64,000 nt of DNA, from assembly GCF_050847355.1 (NCBI RefSeq), contig NZ_CP193755.1, forward strand, positions 186,001-250,000, written 5' to 3'. The first letter of the stretch is position 1. The number at the start of each line of letters is the position of its first letter. The notes beneath the pieces are model-generated. The model was not told the origin of the DNA, searched no databases, and worked only from the letters and a program-made list of their open reading frames with translations. Made by a program: the position numbers and the translations under genes. Positions 11,047-18,961 of the stretch are shown here, one piece after another. Origin of the DNA: Limimaricola sp027213785. GTDB taxonomy: Bacteria > Pseudomonadota > Alphaproteobacteria > Rhodobacterales > Rhodobacteraceae.

Positions 11047-11079
11047 GCGGCCCCGGATTCGTCCGGGGCCGCTCCTTTT
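11047..11079 (+). terminator. Terminator-like hairpin between rplW and rplB
   Basis: The perfect 11-pair stem GCGGCCCCGGA / TCCGGGGCCGC has a TTCG tetraloop and is followed by TCCTTTT. It lies 17 bases after the rplW stop codon, inside the S10 operon. Since the downstream ribosomal genes must be expressed, it probably acts as a partial terminator or a processing and stability element. Confidence 0.65.
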
Positions 11080-11087
11080 GACAACCG

Positions 11088-11131
11088 GGGGACCTTCGGG
11101 GCCCTTTGAATCGGGGACCTTCGGGGCCCTT
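11088..11131 (+). repeat. Two tandem 19-base repeats upstream of rplB
   Basis: The sequence GGGGACCTTCGGGGCCCTT occurs at 11088-11106 and again at 11113-11131, a 25-base period with six unrelated bases between copies. Each copy contains the self-complementary core GGGGACC-TTC-GGGGCCC, so either copy could fold locally or pair with the other. The repeats lie in the untranslated spacer before rplB. Confidence 0.85.
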
Positions 11132-11178
11132 CAACGACCGGGCCCTGGTGGCCCGCAAAGCAACGGAAGACACAAAGC

Positions 11179-12021
11179 ATGGCACTCAAGTCGTACAAGC
11201 CGACGACGCCGGGCCAGCGCGGGCTGGTGCTGATCGACCGTTCGGAGCTTTGGAAAGGACGCCCCGTCAAGGCCCTCACCGAGGGTCTGAGCAAGTCGGG
11301 CGGCCGGAACAACACCGGACGGATCACGATGCGTCGTCGTGGTGGTGGTGCGAAGCGCCTCTACCGGATCGTCGATTTCAAGCGCAACAAGTTCGACATG
11401 CAGGCGGTCATCGCCCGCATCGAATACGACCCCAACCGTACCGCCTTCATCGCGCTGATCCAGTACGAGGACGGCGAGCAGGCCTACATCCTGGCGCCGC
11501 AGCGCGTCTCGATCGGTGACAAGGTCGTGGCCGGCGCCAAGGTCGACATCAAGCCCGGCAACGCGATGCCCTTCTCGGGCATGCCGATCGGCACGATCGT
11601 TCACAACATCGAGATGAAGCCCGGCAAGGGCGGTCAGATCGCACGTTCGGCGGGCACCTACGCCCAGTTCGTCGGTCGCGACGGCGGCTACGCCCAGATC
11701 CGTCTCTCCTCGGGCGAGCTGCGGCTCGTGCGCCAGGAATGCATGGCGACGGTCGGCGCGGTCTCGAACGCGGATCACTCGAACCAGAATCTCGGCAAGG
11801 CCGGTCGCAACCGCCACTTCGGCAAGCGCCCCGCCGTTCGCGGCGTCGCGATGAACCCGATCGACCACCCGCATGGCGGTGGTGAGGGCCGGACCTCCGG
11901 TGGCCGTCACCCGGTGACGCCGTGGGGCAAGCCGACCAAGGGTGCGCGCACCCGTGACAAGAACAAGGCGTCGTCGAAGCTCATCCTTCGTTCGCGCCAC
12001 GCTCGCAAGAAAGGCCGTTAA
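11179..12021 (+). CDS. rplB: 50S ribosomal protein L2
   Basis: L2 binds 23S rRNA near the peptidyl-transferase centre and is needed for subunit joining. The 280-residue product is of normal length. It shows NNTGRITMRRRGGGAKRLYR near residue 45 and the conserved C-terminal MNPIDHPHGGGEGRTSGGRH block, which includes the functionally important histidine. A GGAAGACACAAAGC stretch precedes the ATG. rpsS follows after three bases. Confidence 0.99.
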   Translation: MALKSYKPTTPGQRGLVLIDRSELWKGRPVKALTEGLSKSGGRNNTGRITMRRRGGGAKRLYRIVDFKRNKFDMQAVIARIEYDPNRTAFIALIQYEDGEQAYILAPQRVSIGDKVVAGAKVDIKPGNAMPFSGMPIGTIVHNIEMKPGKGGQIARSAGTYAQFVGRDGGYAQIRLSSGELRLVRQECMATVGAVSNADHSNQNLGKAGRNRHFGKRPAVRGVAMNPIDHPHGGGEGRTSGGRHPVTPWGKPTKGARTRDKNKASSKLILRSRHARKKGR

Positions 12022-12024
12022 CAC

Positions 12025-12303
12025 ATGGCTCGTTCTGTTTGGAAAGGCCCTTTCGTCGATGCTTACGTGCTCAAGAAAGCCGAAGCGTCGCGCGAGTCCG
12101 GCCGCAACGAAGTGATCAAGATCTGGTCGCGCCGTTCGACGATCCTGCCCCAGTTCGTGGGACTGACCTTCGGTGTGTACAACGGTCACAAGCACATCCC
12201 CGTCAACGTCAGCGAAGACATGATCGGTCAGAAGTTCGGTGAGTATTCGCCGACCCGCACCTATCACGGTCACGCCGCCGACAAGAAAGCGAAGCGGAAG
12301 TAA
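12025..12303 (+). CDS. rpsS: 30S ribosomal protein S19
   Basis: S19 lies in the 30S head and contacts the A-site tRNA and S13. The 92-residue product begins MARSVWKGPFVDAYVLKKAE and carries IKIWSRRSTILPQFVGLTF and the basic tail of the family. It is three bases after rplB, so its ribosome-binding site (AAAGGCCG) lies in the rplB 3' end. rplV follows after another three bases. Confidence 0.99.
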   Translation: MARSVWKGPFVDAYVLKKAEASRESGRNEVIKIWSRRSTILPQFVGLTFGVYNGHKHIPVNVSEDMIGQKFGEYSPTRTYHGHAADKKAKRK

Positions 12304-12306
12304 GCC

Positions 12307-12686
12307 ATGAGCAAGGACAAGAATCCCCGCCGCGTCGCCGATAACGAGGCGATGGCCAAGACCCGGATGCTGCGCACCAGCCCTCAGAAGCTCAACCTCG
12401 TTGCCGCGATGATCCGCGGCAAGAAGGTGGAGAAGGCCCTGTCGGACCTGACCTTCTCGAAGAAGCGCATCGCCGGCGACGTCAAGAAGTGCCTGCAATC
12501 CGCGATCGCGAACGCCGAGAACAACCACAACCTCGACGTCGACGAGCTGGTCGTCGCCGAGGCCTGGGTCGGCAAGAACCTGATCATGAAGCGCGGCCGT
12601 CCGCGGGCCCGTGGCCGGTTCGGCAAGATCGTCAAGCCGTTCTCGGAACTCACCATCAAGGTCCGCCAGGTCGAGGAGCAAGCCTA

Positions 12687-12687
<1 letters not shown>
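12307..12687 (+). CDS. rplV: 50S ribosomal protein L22
   Basis: L22 lines the exit tunnel with a beta-hairpin that contacts nascent chains and macrolides. The 126-residue product shows MLRTSPQKLNLVAAMIRGKKVEKAL and the C-terminal GRPRARGRFGKI loop. The N-terminal 15 residues (SKDKNPRRVADNEAM) are longer than in E. coli, which starts near the MAKT motif; an internal ATG is possible. The stop codon shares one base with the rpsC start (TAATG). Confidence 0.97.
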
Positions 12688-13394
<707 letters not shown>

Positions 13395-13408
13395 GGGAGG
13401 GCTGAGAC

Positions 13409-13822
13409 ATGCTTCAACCGAAGCGCACCAAGTTCCGCAAGCAGCACAAGGGCCGCATTCACGGTGAGGCCAAGGGTGGCTTCAACCTGGACTTCGGCGC
13501 CTATGGCCTGAAGGCCGTGCAGCCCGAGCGCATCACCGCGCGTCAGATCGAGGCCGCCCGCCGCGCCCTGACCCGTCACATGAAGCGTCAGGGCCGGGTC
13601 TGGATCCGGATCTTCCCGGACACGCCCGTGACCTCCAAGCCCACCGAAGTCCGGATGGGTAAGGGTAAGGGTTCGGTCGATTTCTGGGCCGCCAAGGTCA
13701 AGCCGGGCCGGGTGATGTTCGAGATCGACGGCGTGAGCGAGGAAATCGCCCGCGAAGCTCTTCGCCTTGCTGCGATGAAGCTGCCGATCAAGACCCGCAC
13801 CGTGGTTCGCGAGGACTGGTAA
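13409..13822 (+). CDS. rplP: 50S ribosomal protein L16
   Basis: L16 helps place the A-site tRNA in the 50S subunit. The 137-residue product begins MLQPKRTKFRKQHKGRIHG and contains GKGKGSVDFWAAKVKPGRVMFE, both typical. The arginine in the conserved MKRQGRVWIRIFPD segment is the known hydroxylation region in E. coli L16. In most bacteria rpmC follows within a few bases. Here a terminator and an acetyltransferase gene separate the two, splitting the S10 operon. Confidence 0.99.
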   Translation: MLQPKRTKFRKQHKGRIHGEAKGGFNLDFGAYGLKAVQPERITARQIEAARRALTRHMKRQGRVWIRIFPDTPVTSKPTEVRMGKGKGSVDFWAAKVKPGRVMFEIDGVSEEIAREALRLAAMKLPIKTRTVVREDW

Positions 13823-13859
13823 GCCGGTCCGGAGCTCCGGCTCCGACGACGACAAAGAG

Positions 13860-13888
13860 GCCCCCGCCGAGCGCTCGGCGGGGGCTTT
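13860..13888 (+). terminator. Terminator of the first ribosomal segment, after rplP
   Basis: A perfect 11-pair stem GCCCCCGCCGA / TCGGCGGGGGC with a GCGC loop is followed by TTTCT. It lies 37 bases after rplP and would stop S10 operon transcription before the inserted acetyltransferase gene. Confidence 0.85.
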
Positions 13889-13952
13889 CTCGTTCCGCGC
13901 CTCTGACCAAAGTGGATGCCTGGTCACAAGCCGCCTTGCCCGAGTGCCATTC

Positions 13953-13961
13953 TGGTATGAT
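13953..13961 (+). promoter_or_regulatory. Extended -10 promoter of the inserted acetyltransferase gene
   Basis: TGGTATGAT matches the extended -10 form TGnTATAAT with one mismatch. No good -35 hexamer lies at 17 bases; a TTGCCC lies only 14 bases away. The same arrangement (TGCTATGAT) precedes the DUF1326 gene. Confidence 0.45.
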
Positions 13962-14015
13962 GCCTCATGCTACGAGCGGCGGCGCGGCGCATGCGCCTCG
14001 CCGCGAGGAGGCGCC

Positions 14016-14528
14016 ATGTCCGGCATCGATGGAGCGCTGATCCCCGAACGGCTGCGGACCGAGAGGCTGGTGCTGCGGCGACCGGAGCCCTGCGATCTCG
14101 AGCCCTATATCGGCTTCTACGCCAGCCCACGCTCGGCGATGGCTCTGGGGCCGCTGGACCGTCCGGAGGCGTTCAAGGCGTTCTGCGTCGAATTGGCACT
14201 TTGGGACATCAAGGGGTTCGGCAATTACACATTGCTGCACCACGATGTTCCGATCGGACTGGCCGGCGTCTGGCATCCCGAAGGCTGGGACGAGGCCGAG
14301 ATCGGCTGGCTTCTCTGGGAGGGCCATGAGGGCAGGGGCTACGCCACCGAGGCGGCCATGGCGGTGCGCGATCTCTTGGAGGATCTGGGCTGGCCGCCCC
14401 CGGCCAGCTATATTGATCCCGCCAATCACCGCTCGAAGGCGGTCGCCCGACGGCTGGGTGCGCGCTTCGAGAGACACCATGCCCGCTGGCCCGACACCGA
14501 GATATGGCGGCACCGCCACCGCGTGTAG
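14016..14528 (+). CDS. GNAT acetyltransferase (RimJ/RimL-like), inserted in the S10/spc operon
   Basis: The 170-residue protein begins with LRTERLVLRRPEPCDLEPYI, the usual start of RimJ/RimL-type GNAT domains, followed by GLAGVWHPEGWDEAEIGWLL and the acetyl-CoA loop EGHEGRGYATEAAMAVRDL. The tail SYIDPANHRSKAVARRLGA matches the family's conserved ItdpeNt.S..va.klGF pattern, with the usual Asn and Ser-Lys positions. The ATG at 14016 follows GAGGAG with a five-base spacer. It lies between rplP and rpmC with its own terminator upstream and an extended -10 element. RimJ and RimL acetylate ribosomal proteins, so a ribosomal or ribosome-linked substrate is an attractive but unproven idea. Confidence 0.88.
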   Translation: MSGIDGALIPERLRTERLVLRRPEPCDLEPYIGFYASPRSAMALGPLDRPEAFKAFCVELALWDIKGFGNYTLLHHDVPIGLAGVWHPEGWDEAEIGWLLWEGHEGRGYATEAAMAVRDLLEDLGWPPPASYIDPANHRSKAVARRLGARFERHHARWPDTEIWRHRHRV

Positions 14529-14580
14529 CCCGAACCATGACCCCGGTCCGCGGCTGCGGCGCCCTTGCGGGAGAAAGGGT

Positions 14581-14609
14581 TTGCATCCTGTGCCCATGTC
14601 GTCTAGGGA
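14581..14609 (+). promoter_or_regulatory. Weak candidate promoter for rpmC and downstream genes
   Basis: TTGCAT (14581-14586) and TAGGGA (14604-14609) are 17 bases apart. The -10 is poor, but TTGCAT with a 17-base spacer also precedes the tRNA-Arg gene in this window. Confidence 0.3.
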
Positions 14610-14629
14610 CAGCGCTCATTCACCTAGTC

Positions 14630-14677
14630 CACCGGAATCAGGGTGACCCTCTCGATGATGAAAGGGGCCTTCCGGTG
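14630..14677 (+). promoter_or_regulatory. Structured leader upstream of rpmC
   Basis: CACCGGAA (14630-14637) and TTCCGGTG (14670-14677) can pair as an eight-base stem. The 32 bases between them include AGGG-TGA-CCCT, which can form a small inner hairpin. The structure ends about 20 bases before the rpmC ATG and just upstream of its GAAAGGAAAG ribosome-binding site, so it could affect translation. Confidence 0.45.
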
Positions 14678-14696
14678 ATGTCGAAAGGAAAGCCCC

Positions 14697-14912
14697 ATGG
14701 CGCTCCATGCCAAGGAACTCCGCGACAAGACCGCGGACCAGCTCCGCGAGCAGCTTGTCGATCTGAAGAAAGAAGCGTTCAACCTGCGCTTCCAGCAGGC
14801 CACCGGCCAGCTCGAGAACACCGCGCGGATGCGCGTCGTCAAGCGTGACGTCGCCCGTATCCACACCATTCTGAACCAGAAGGCGGCCGCGGCCGCCGGC
14901 ACGGAGGCCTGA
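14697..14912 (+). CDS. rpmC: 50S ribosomal protein L29
   Basis: L29 sits beside L23 at the tunnel exit. The 71-residue helical hairpin protein shows AKELRDKTADQLREQLVDLK and FNLRFQQATGQLENTARMR, both standard, and a short Ala-rich tail. AAGGAAAG lies just upstream of the ATG. It heads the second ribosomal segment (rpmC to rpmD) after the acetyltransferase insert, with rpsQ four bases downstream. Confidence 0.98.
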   Translation: MALHAKELRDKTADQLREQLVDLKKEAFNLRFQQATGQLENTARMRVVKRDVARIHTILNQKAAAAAGTEA

Positions 14913-14916
14913 GCCC

Positions 14917-15147
14917 ATGCCCAAACGCATCCTGCAAGGCGTCGTGACCTCGAACCAGAACGCGCAGACCGTCACCGTTTCGGTCGAGCGTCGTTTCACG
15001 CATCCGGTTCTGAAGAAGACGATCCGTAAGTCCAAGAAGTACCGGGCTCACGACGAGGCGAACACCTTCAATGTCGGCGATACCGTCCGCATTCAGGAGT
15101 GCGCCCCGAAGTCCAAGACCAAGCGCTGGGAAGTGATCGCCGAGTAA
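14917..15147 (+). CDS. rpsQ: 30S ribosomal protein S17
   Basis: S17 is an early 16S rRNA 5'-domain binder with an OB fold. The 76-residue product begins MPKRILQGVVTSNQNAQTV and contains the family signature VERRFTHPVLKKTIRKSKKY followed by HDEANTFNVGDTVRIQECAP. A 76-base spacer then separates it from rplN; nothing structured stands out there apart from a ribosome-binding site. Confidence 0.98.
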   Translation: MPKRILQGVVTSNQNAQTVTVSVERRFTHPVLKKTIRKSKKYRAHDEANTFNVGDTVRIQECAPKSKTKRWEVIAE

Positions 15148-15223
15148 GGCGCCTCATCTTCCAGCTTGAACGAAACCCTGGGGAGAAGGCCATCGAGAGC
15201 CCCCCAAAGGTCGGGAGAAACCC

Positions 15224-15592
15224 ATGATCCAGATGCAGACCAATCTGGATGTCGCTGACAACTCCGGCGCACGCCGGGTGCAGTGCATCAAGGTCCTCGG
15301 CGGTTCGCACCGCCGGTATGCGTCGGTCGGCGACATCATCGTGGTGTCCGTCAAGGAAGCGATCCCCCGTGGCCGCGTGAAGAAAGGTGACGTCCGCAAG
15401 GCCGTCGTCGTGCGCACCGCCAAGGAAGTTCGCCGCGAAGACGGCACTTCGATCCGCTTCGACCGCAACGCGGCCGTCATCCTCAACAACAACAACGAGC
15501 CGGTCGGCACCCGTATCTTCGGGCCGGTGGTTCGCGAGCTGCGCGCGAAGAACTTCATGAAGATCATCTCGCTCGCGCCGGAGGTGCTGTAA
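15224..15592 (+). CDS. rplN: 50S ribosomal protein L14
   Basis: L14 lies at the subunit interface and is the docking site of the silencing factor RsfS. The 122-residue product is of invariant family length and shows MIQMQTNLDVADNSGARRVQ, the VVVRTAKEVRREDGTSIRFD block and the IFGPVVRELR signature near the C terminus. The stop codon shares one base with the rplX start. Confidence 0.99.
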   Translation: MIQMQTNLDVADNSGARRVQCIKVLGGSHRRYASVGDIIVVSVKEAIPRGRVKKGDVRKAVVVRTAKEVRREDGTSIRFDRNAAVILNNNNEPVGTRIFGPVVRELRAKNFMKIISLAPEVL

Positions 15593-15897
15593 TGGCTGCC
15601 AAACTCCGCAAAGGTGACAAGGTCGTCGTCCTGACCGGCAAGGACAAGGGCAAGACCGGCGAGATCCAGTCCGTCGACCCGAAGGCCGGCAAGGCCGTGG
15701 TCGAGGGCATCAACGTCGCGATCCGCCACGTCAAGCAGAGCCAGACCGACCAGGGCGGCCGCCAGCCCAAGGCGATGCCGATCCAGCTGTCGAACCTGGC
15801 CATCGTCGATGCCAACGGCAAAGCCTCCCGCGTCGGCTTCCGCGAGGAAGACGGCAAGAAGGTGCGTTTCGCCAAAACCACCGGGGACGTGATCTGA
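15592..15897 (+). CDS. rplX: 50S ribosomal protein L24
   Basis: L24 is an assembly initiator protein that binds the 5' end of 23S rRNA. The 101-residue protein has a KOW motif (KLRKGDKVVVLTGKDKGKTG) at the N terminus and the VVEGINVAIRHVKQSQTDQG segment. It overlaps rplN and rplE by one base each, so the three genes are probably translated as a coupled set. Confidence 0.98.
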   Translation: MAAKLRKGDKVVVLTGKDKGKTGEIQSVDPKAGKAVVEGINVAIRHVKQSQTDQGGRQPKAMPIQLSNLAIVDANGKASRVGFREEDGKKVRFAKTTGDVI

Positions 15898-16460
15898 TGC
15901 TCGATACCGCGAACTACACCCCGCGTCTCAAGGCGACCTTCGCCGACGAGATCAAGGCCAAGCTCCGCGAAGAGTTCGGCTACAAGAACGACATGCAGAT
16001 CCCGCGCCTGGACAAGATCGTCCTGAACATCGGCGCCGGGGCCGAGGCCGTCCGCGATTCCAAGAAAGCCAAGTCCGCCCAGGACGATCTTTCGACGATC
16101 GCCGGTCAGCGCGCCGTCGTCACCAAGGCCAAGAAGTCGATCGCCGGCTTCCGCGTCCGCGAGGACATGCCGCTCGGTGCGAAGGTGACCCTGCGTGGCG
16201 ACCGGATGTACGAATTCCTCGATCGCCTGATCACCGTGGCGATGCCCCGGATCCGCGACTTCCGCGGCGTCTCGGGCAAGAGCTTCGACGGCCGTGGCAA
16301 CTACGCCATGGGCCTGAAGGAGCACATCGTGTTCCCGGAGATCAACTTCGACAAGGTCGATGAGGTCTGGGGCATGGACATCGTCATCTGCACCACCGCG
16401 AAGACCGACGCGGAAGCGAAGGCGCTGTTGAAGCATTTCAACATGCCGTTCAACAGCTGA
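15897..16460 (+). CDS. rplE: 50S ribosomal protein L5
   Basis: L5 binds 5S rRNA and forms the B1b bridge to S13. The 187-residue product has MQIPRLDKIVLNIGAGAEAV, the QRAVVTKAKKSIAGFRVRED loop, and FRGVSGKSFDGRGNYAMGLK, all matching the family. It starts on the last base of the rplX stop codon. rpsN follows after 21 bases with a GGGAGGAAAGAG ribosome-binding site. Confidence 0.99.
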   Translation: MLDTANYTPRLKATFADEIKAKLREEFGYKNDMQIPRLDKIVLNIGAGAEAVRDSKKAKSAQDDLSTIAGQRAVVTKAKKSIAGFRVREDMPLGAKVTLRGDRMYEFLDRLITVAMPRIRDFRGVSGKSFDGRGNYAMGLKEHIVFPEINFDKVDEVWGMDIVICTTAKTDAEAKALLKHFNMPFNS

Positions 16461-16481
16461 TCCGCGGGAGGAAAGAGAGAT

Positions 16482-16787
16482 ATGGCCAAAAAATCCATGA
16501 TCGAACGCGAGAAGAAGCGCGAGCGTCTGGTGGCGCAGTATGCCGCCAAGCGCGCCGAGCTCAAGGCGATCGCGAACGACAAAGACAAGCCCGTGGAAGA
16601 GCGCTTCAAGGCGAACCTGAAGCTCGCGCAACTGCCGCGCAACAGCTCGCCCACCCGTCTTCACAACCGCTGCCAGCTGACGGGGCGTCCGCACGCCTAT
16701 TACCGCAAGCTGAAACTCAGCCGGATCATGCTGCGCGAGCTCGGCTCGAACGGGGAAATCCCCGGCATGGTCAAGTCGAGCTGGTAA
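16482..16787 (+). CDS. rpsN: 30S ribosomal protein S14 (zinc-independent long form)
   Basis: S14 completes the 30S head near S3 and S10. At 101 residues it is the long form, and it lacks the CxxC zinc pairs of the short form, having a single Cys in the RCQLTGRPHAYYRKL block. It would therefore not depend on zinc. The basic N terminus (MAKKSMIEREKKRERL) is typical. rpsH follows after 13 bases. Confidence 0.98.
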   Translation: MAKKSMIEREKKRERLVAQYAAKRAELKAIANDKDKPVEERFKANLKLAQLPRNSSPTRLHNRCQLTGRPHAYYRKLKLSRIMLRELGSNGEIPGMVKSSW

Positions 16788-16800
16788 GGAGGGTCCACAG

Positions 16801-17193
16801 ATGAACGATCCCATCGGTGATATGCTGACCCGCATCCGCAACGCGCAGATGCGTCACAAGTCCACCGTCATCACCCCCGCCTCCAAGCTGCGCGCCTGGG
16901 TGCTCGACGTCCTCGCGGACGAGGGCTACATCCGCGGCTACGAGAAGACGACCGGCAAGGACGGGCACCCCGCGCTCGAGATCAGCCTGCGCTACTACGA
17001 AGGCGCACCGGTGATCCGCGAGCTCAAGCGCGTGTCCAAGCCCGGCCGCCGCGTCTACATGAGCGTCCAGGACCTCCCGGCTCCGCGTCAGGGTCTCGGC
17101 GTCTCGATCGTCTCCACGCCCCGCGGCGTGATGTCGGATGCAAACGCACGCGCAGCCAATGTCGGCGGCGAAGTGCTTTGCACCGTATTCTAA
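16801..17193 (+). CDS. rpsH: 30S ribosomal protein S8
   Basis: S8 binds the central domain of 16S rRNA and in E. coli represses the spc operon by binding near rplE. The 130-residue product starts MNDPIGDMLTRIRNAQMRH and ends with the family signature VSTPRGVMSDANARAANVGG and an EVLCTVF tail. An AAGGAGGG site precedes the ATG. I did not identify an S8-binding mimic in the rplX-rplE region. Confidence 0.99.
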   Translation: MNDPIGDMLTRIRNAQMRHKSTVITPASKLRAWVLDVLADEGYIRGYEKTTGKDGHPALEISLRYYEGAPVIRELKRVSKPGRRVYMSVQDLPAPRQGLGVSIVSTPRGVMSDANARAANVGGEVLCTVF

Positions 17194-17205
17194 GGAGGGT
17201 CCGGA

Positions 17206-17739
17206 ATGTCTCGTATCGGTAAACGCCCGGTCGCTCTGCCCAGCGGCGTGACCGCCAACGTCTCCGGCCAGACGGTCGAGGTGAAGGGCCCCAAGGGGAC
17301 CCGCAGCTTCACCGCCACCGACGACGTCACGCTGAAGCTCGAGGACGGCGCGATCTCGGTCACGCCGCGCGGCCTGTCCAAGCGCGCCCGTCAGCAGTGG
17401 GGCATGTCCCGCTCGATGGTGCAGAACCTCGTCACCGGCGTCTCGGAGGGCTTCAAGAAAGAGCTCGAGATCCAGGGCGTGGGCTACCGCGCGCAGATGC
17501 AGGGCAACACCCTGAAGCTGGCGCTCGGCTACAGCCACGACGTGAACTTCGAGGTGCCGCAGGGCGTCACGGTCACGGCGCCCAAGCAGACCGAGATCGT
17601 GGTCGAGGGTATCGACCAGCAGCAGGTTGGCCAGGTTGCGGCGAACATTCGCGAGTGGCGTGCGCCCGAGCCCTACAAGGGCAAGGGTATCCGCTACAAG
17701 GGCGAGTTCATCTTCCGCAAGGAAGGCAAGAAGAAGTAA
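17206..17739 (+). CDS. rplF: 50S ribosomal protein L6
   Basis: L6 supports the GTPase-associated region near the sarcin-ricin loop. The 177-residue protein consists of two similar alpha/beta halves. It shows MSRIGKRPVALPSGVTANVS at the start and the C-terminal PEPYKGKGIRYKGEFIFRKE block, which is strongly conserved. AAGGAGGGTCCGG lies before the ATG. rplR starts 11 bases downstream. Confidence 0.99.
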   Translation: MSRIGKRPVALPSGVTANVSGQTVEVKGPKGTRSFTATDDVTLKLEDGAISVTPRGLSKRARQQWGMSRSMVQNLVTGVSEGFKKELEIQGVGYRAQMQGNTLKLALGYSHDVNFEVPQGVTVTAPKQTEIVVEGIDQQQVGQVAANIREWRAPEPYKGKGIRYKGEFIFRKEGKKK

Positions 17740-17750
17740 GGACGCGAAAA

Positions 17751-18110
17751 ATGGCAAACAGCAAACGGGAACTGTTCCTGAAGCGCCGTCAGCGCGTCCG
17801 GAGCAAGCTGCGCAAGGTGAATGCGGGGCGGCCGCGCCTCTCCGTGCACCGCAGCAACAAGAACATCAGCGTGCAGCTGATCGACGACGTCAACGGCGTC
17901 ACTCTCGCCTCGGCCTCCTCGCTCGAGAAGGATCTGGGCATCGTCGGGAAGAACAACGTCGAGGCGGCCGCGAAGGTCGGTGCGGCGATCGCAGAGCGTG
18001 CGAAGGCGGCCGGCGTGTCCGAAGCCTATTTCGACCGCGGCGGCTTCCTGTTCCACGGCAAGGTCAAGGCGCTCGCTGATGCGGCCCGTGACGCCGGCCT
18101 GAAGATCTGA
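17751..18110 (+). CDS. rplR: 50S ribosomal protein L18
   Basis: L18 binds 5S rRNA together with L5. The 119-residue product begins MANSKRELFLKRRQRVRSKL and carries RPRLSVHRSNKNISVQLIDD and the FDRGGFLFHGKVKALADAAR C-terminal signature. The start at 17751 follows AAGGACGCG; the longer open frame reaching into rplF shows no L18 similarity before this point. Confidence 0.98.
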   Translation: MANSKRELFLKRRQRVRSKLRKVNAGRPRLSVHRSNKNISVQLIDDVNGVTLASASSLEKDLGIVGKNNVEAAAKVGAAIAERAKAAGVSEAYFDRGGFLFHGKVKALADAARDAGLKI

Positions 18111-18121
18111 GGAGACGTAAC

Positions 18122-18679
18122 ATGGCAGAACGTGACAACCGTCGCCGCGACCGCGACGAGAACCCGGAATTCGCCGATCGTCTCGTGGCGATCAACCGGG
18201 TCTCGAAGACCGTCAAGGGCGGCAAGCGCTTCGGCTTCGCGGCGCTCGTCGTCGTCGGTGACCAGAAGGGCCGCGTCGGCTTCGGCAAGGGCAAGGCCAA
18301 GGAGGTCCCCGAGGCCATCCGCAAGGCCACCGAGCAGGCGCGCCGCAACCTGATCCGCGTGCCGCTGCGCGAGGGTCGGACCCTGCACCACGACATGGAA
18401 GGCCGCCACGGCGCCGGCCGCGTCGTGATGCGTGCCGCTCCGGCGGGTACCGGCATCATCGCCGGCGGCCCGATGCGTGCGGTGTTCGAGATGCTGGGCC
18501 TGCAGGACGTCGTGTCCAAGTCGCTCGGCTCGCAGAACCCGTACAACATGATCCGCGCCACGCTGGACGGCCTCCGCGCCGAGCAGTCGCCGCGTGCGGT
18601 CGCCCAGCGTCGCGGCAAGAAGGTCGCCGACATTCTGCGCAAGCCCGAAGAGGCCGGCGCCGAAGTCGCCGAAGCCTGA
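18122..18679 (+). CDS. rpsE: 30S ribosomal protein S5
   Basis: S5 works with S4 in decoding accuracy and is the acetylation target of RimJ in E. coli. The 185-residue product has RLVAINRVSKTVKGGKRFGF, the DRBM-like S5 fold signature with GKGKAKEVPEAIRKATEQAR, and the glycine-rich VVMRAAPAGTGIIAGGPMRA segment. It lies 11 bases after rplR. The presence of a RimJ/RimL-like GNAT gene in the same ribosomal region is worth noting. Confidence 0.99.
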   Translation: MAERDNRRRDRDENPEFADRLVAINRVSKTVKGGKRFGFAALVVVGDQKGRVGFGKGKAKEVPEAIRKATEQARRNLIRVPLREGRTLHHDMEGRHGAGRVVMRAAPAGTGIIAGGPMRAVFEMLGLQDVVSKSLGSQNPYNMIRATLDGLRAEQSPRAVAQRRGKKVADILRKPEEAGAEVAEA

Positions 18680-18690
18680 GGAGAGCGGAC

Positions 18691-18876
18691 ATGGCAACCA
18701 TCGTCGTCAAGCAGATCGGCTCGCCGATCCGTCGCCCCGCCTCGCAGCGTGCCACGCTGAAAGGCCTGGGCCTCAACAAGATGCACCGCACCCGCGAGCT
18801 TGAGGACACCCCCTCGGTGCGCGGCATGGTGAACTCGATCCCGCACCTCGTGCAGATCGTCGAAGAGAAAGCCTGA
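18691..18876 (+). CDS. rpmD: 50S ribosomal protein L30
   Basis: L30 is a small 50S protein of 61 residues, with the family blocks IVVKQIGSPIRRPASQRATL and GLGLNKMHRTRELEDTPSVR. A GAGGAGAGCGGAC site precedes the ATG. In most bacteria rplO follows at once. Here a terminator and a two-gene insert (DUF1326-DUF2182) intervene. Confidence 0.98.
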   Translation: MATIVVKQIGSPIRRPASQRATLKGLGLNKMHRTRELEDTPSVRGMVNSIPHLVQIVEEKA

Positions 18877-18899
18877 GCCACCGGCTCAGCGCGGATGGA

Positions 18900-18930
18900 G
18901 GGGCGTCGCGGGAAACCGCGGCGCCCCTTT
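18900..18930 (+). terminator. Terminator after rpmD
   Basis: GGGGCGTCGCGG and CCGCGGCGCCCC form a 12-pair stem with one G-T pair and a GAAA tetraloop, followed by TTTCG. It would end the rpmC-to-rpmD transcript ahead of the DUF1326 gene. Confidence 0.85.
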
Positions 18931-18961
18931 CGCATGGGATCTCCCGCGACTCGGACGGCGC

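Noticed and set aside
11131..12681. A 516-codon minus-strand frame across rplB, rpsS and rplV
   Set aside because: Antisense shadow of conserved ribosomal genes with the same biased composition.
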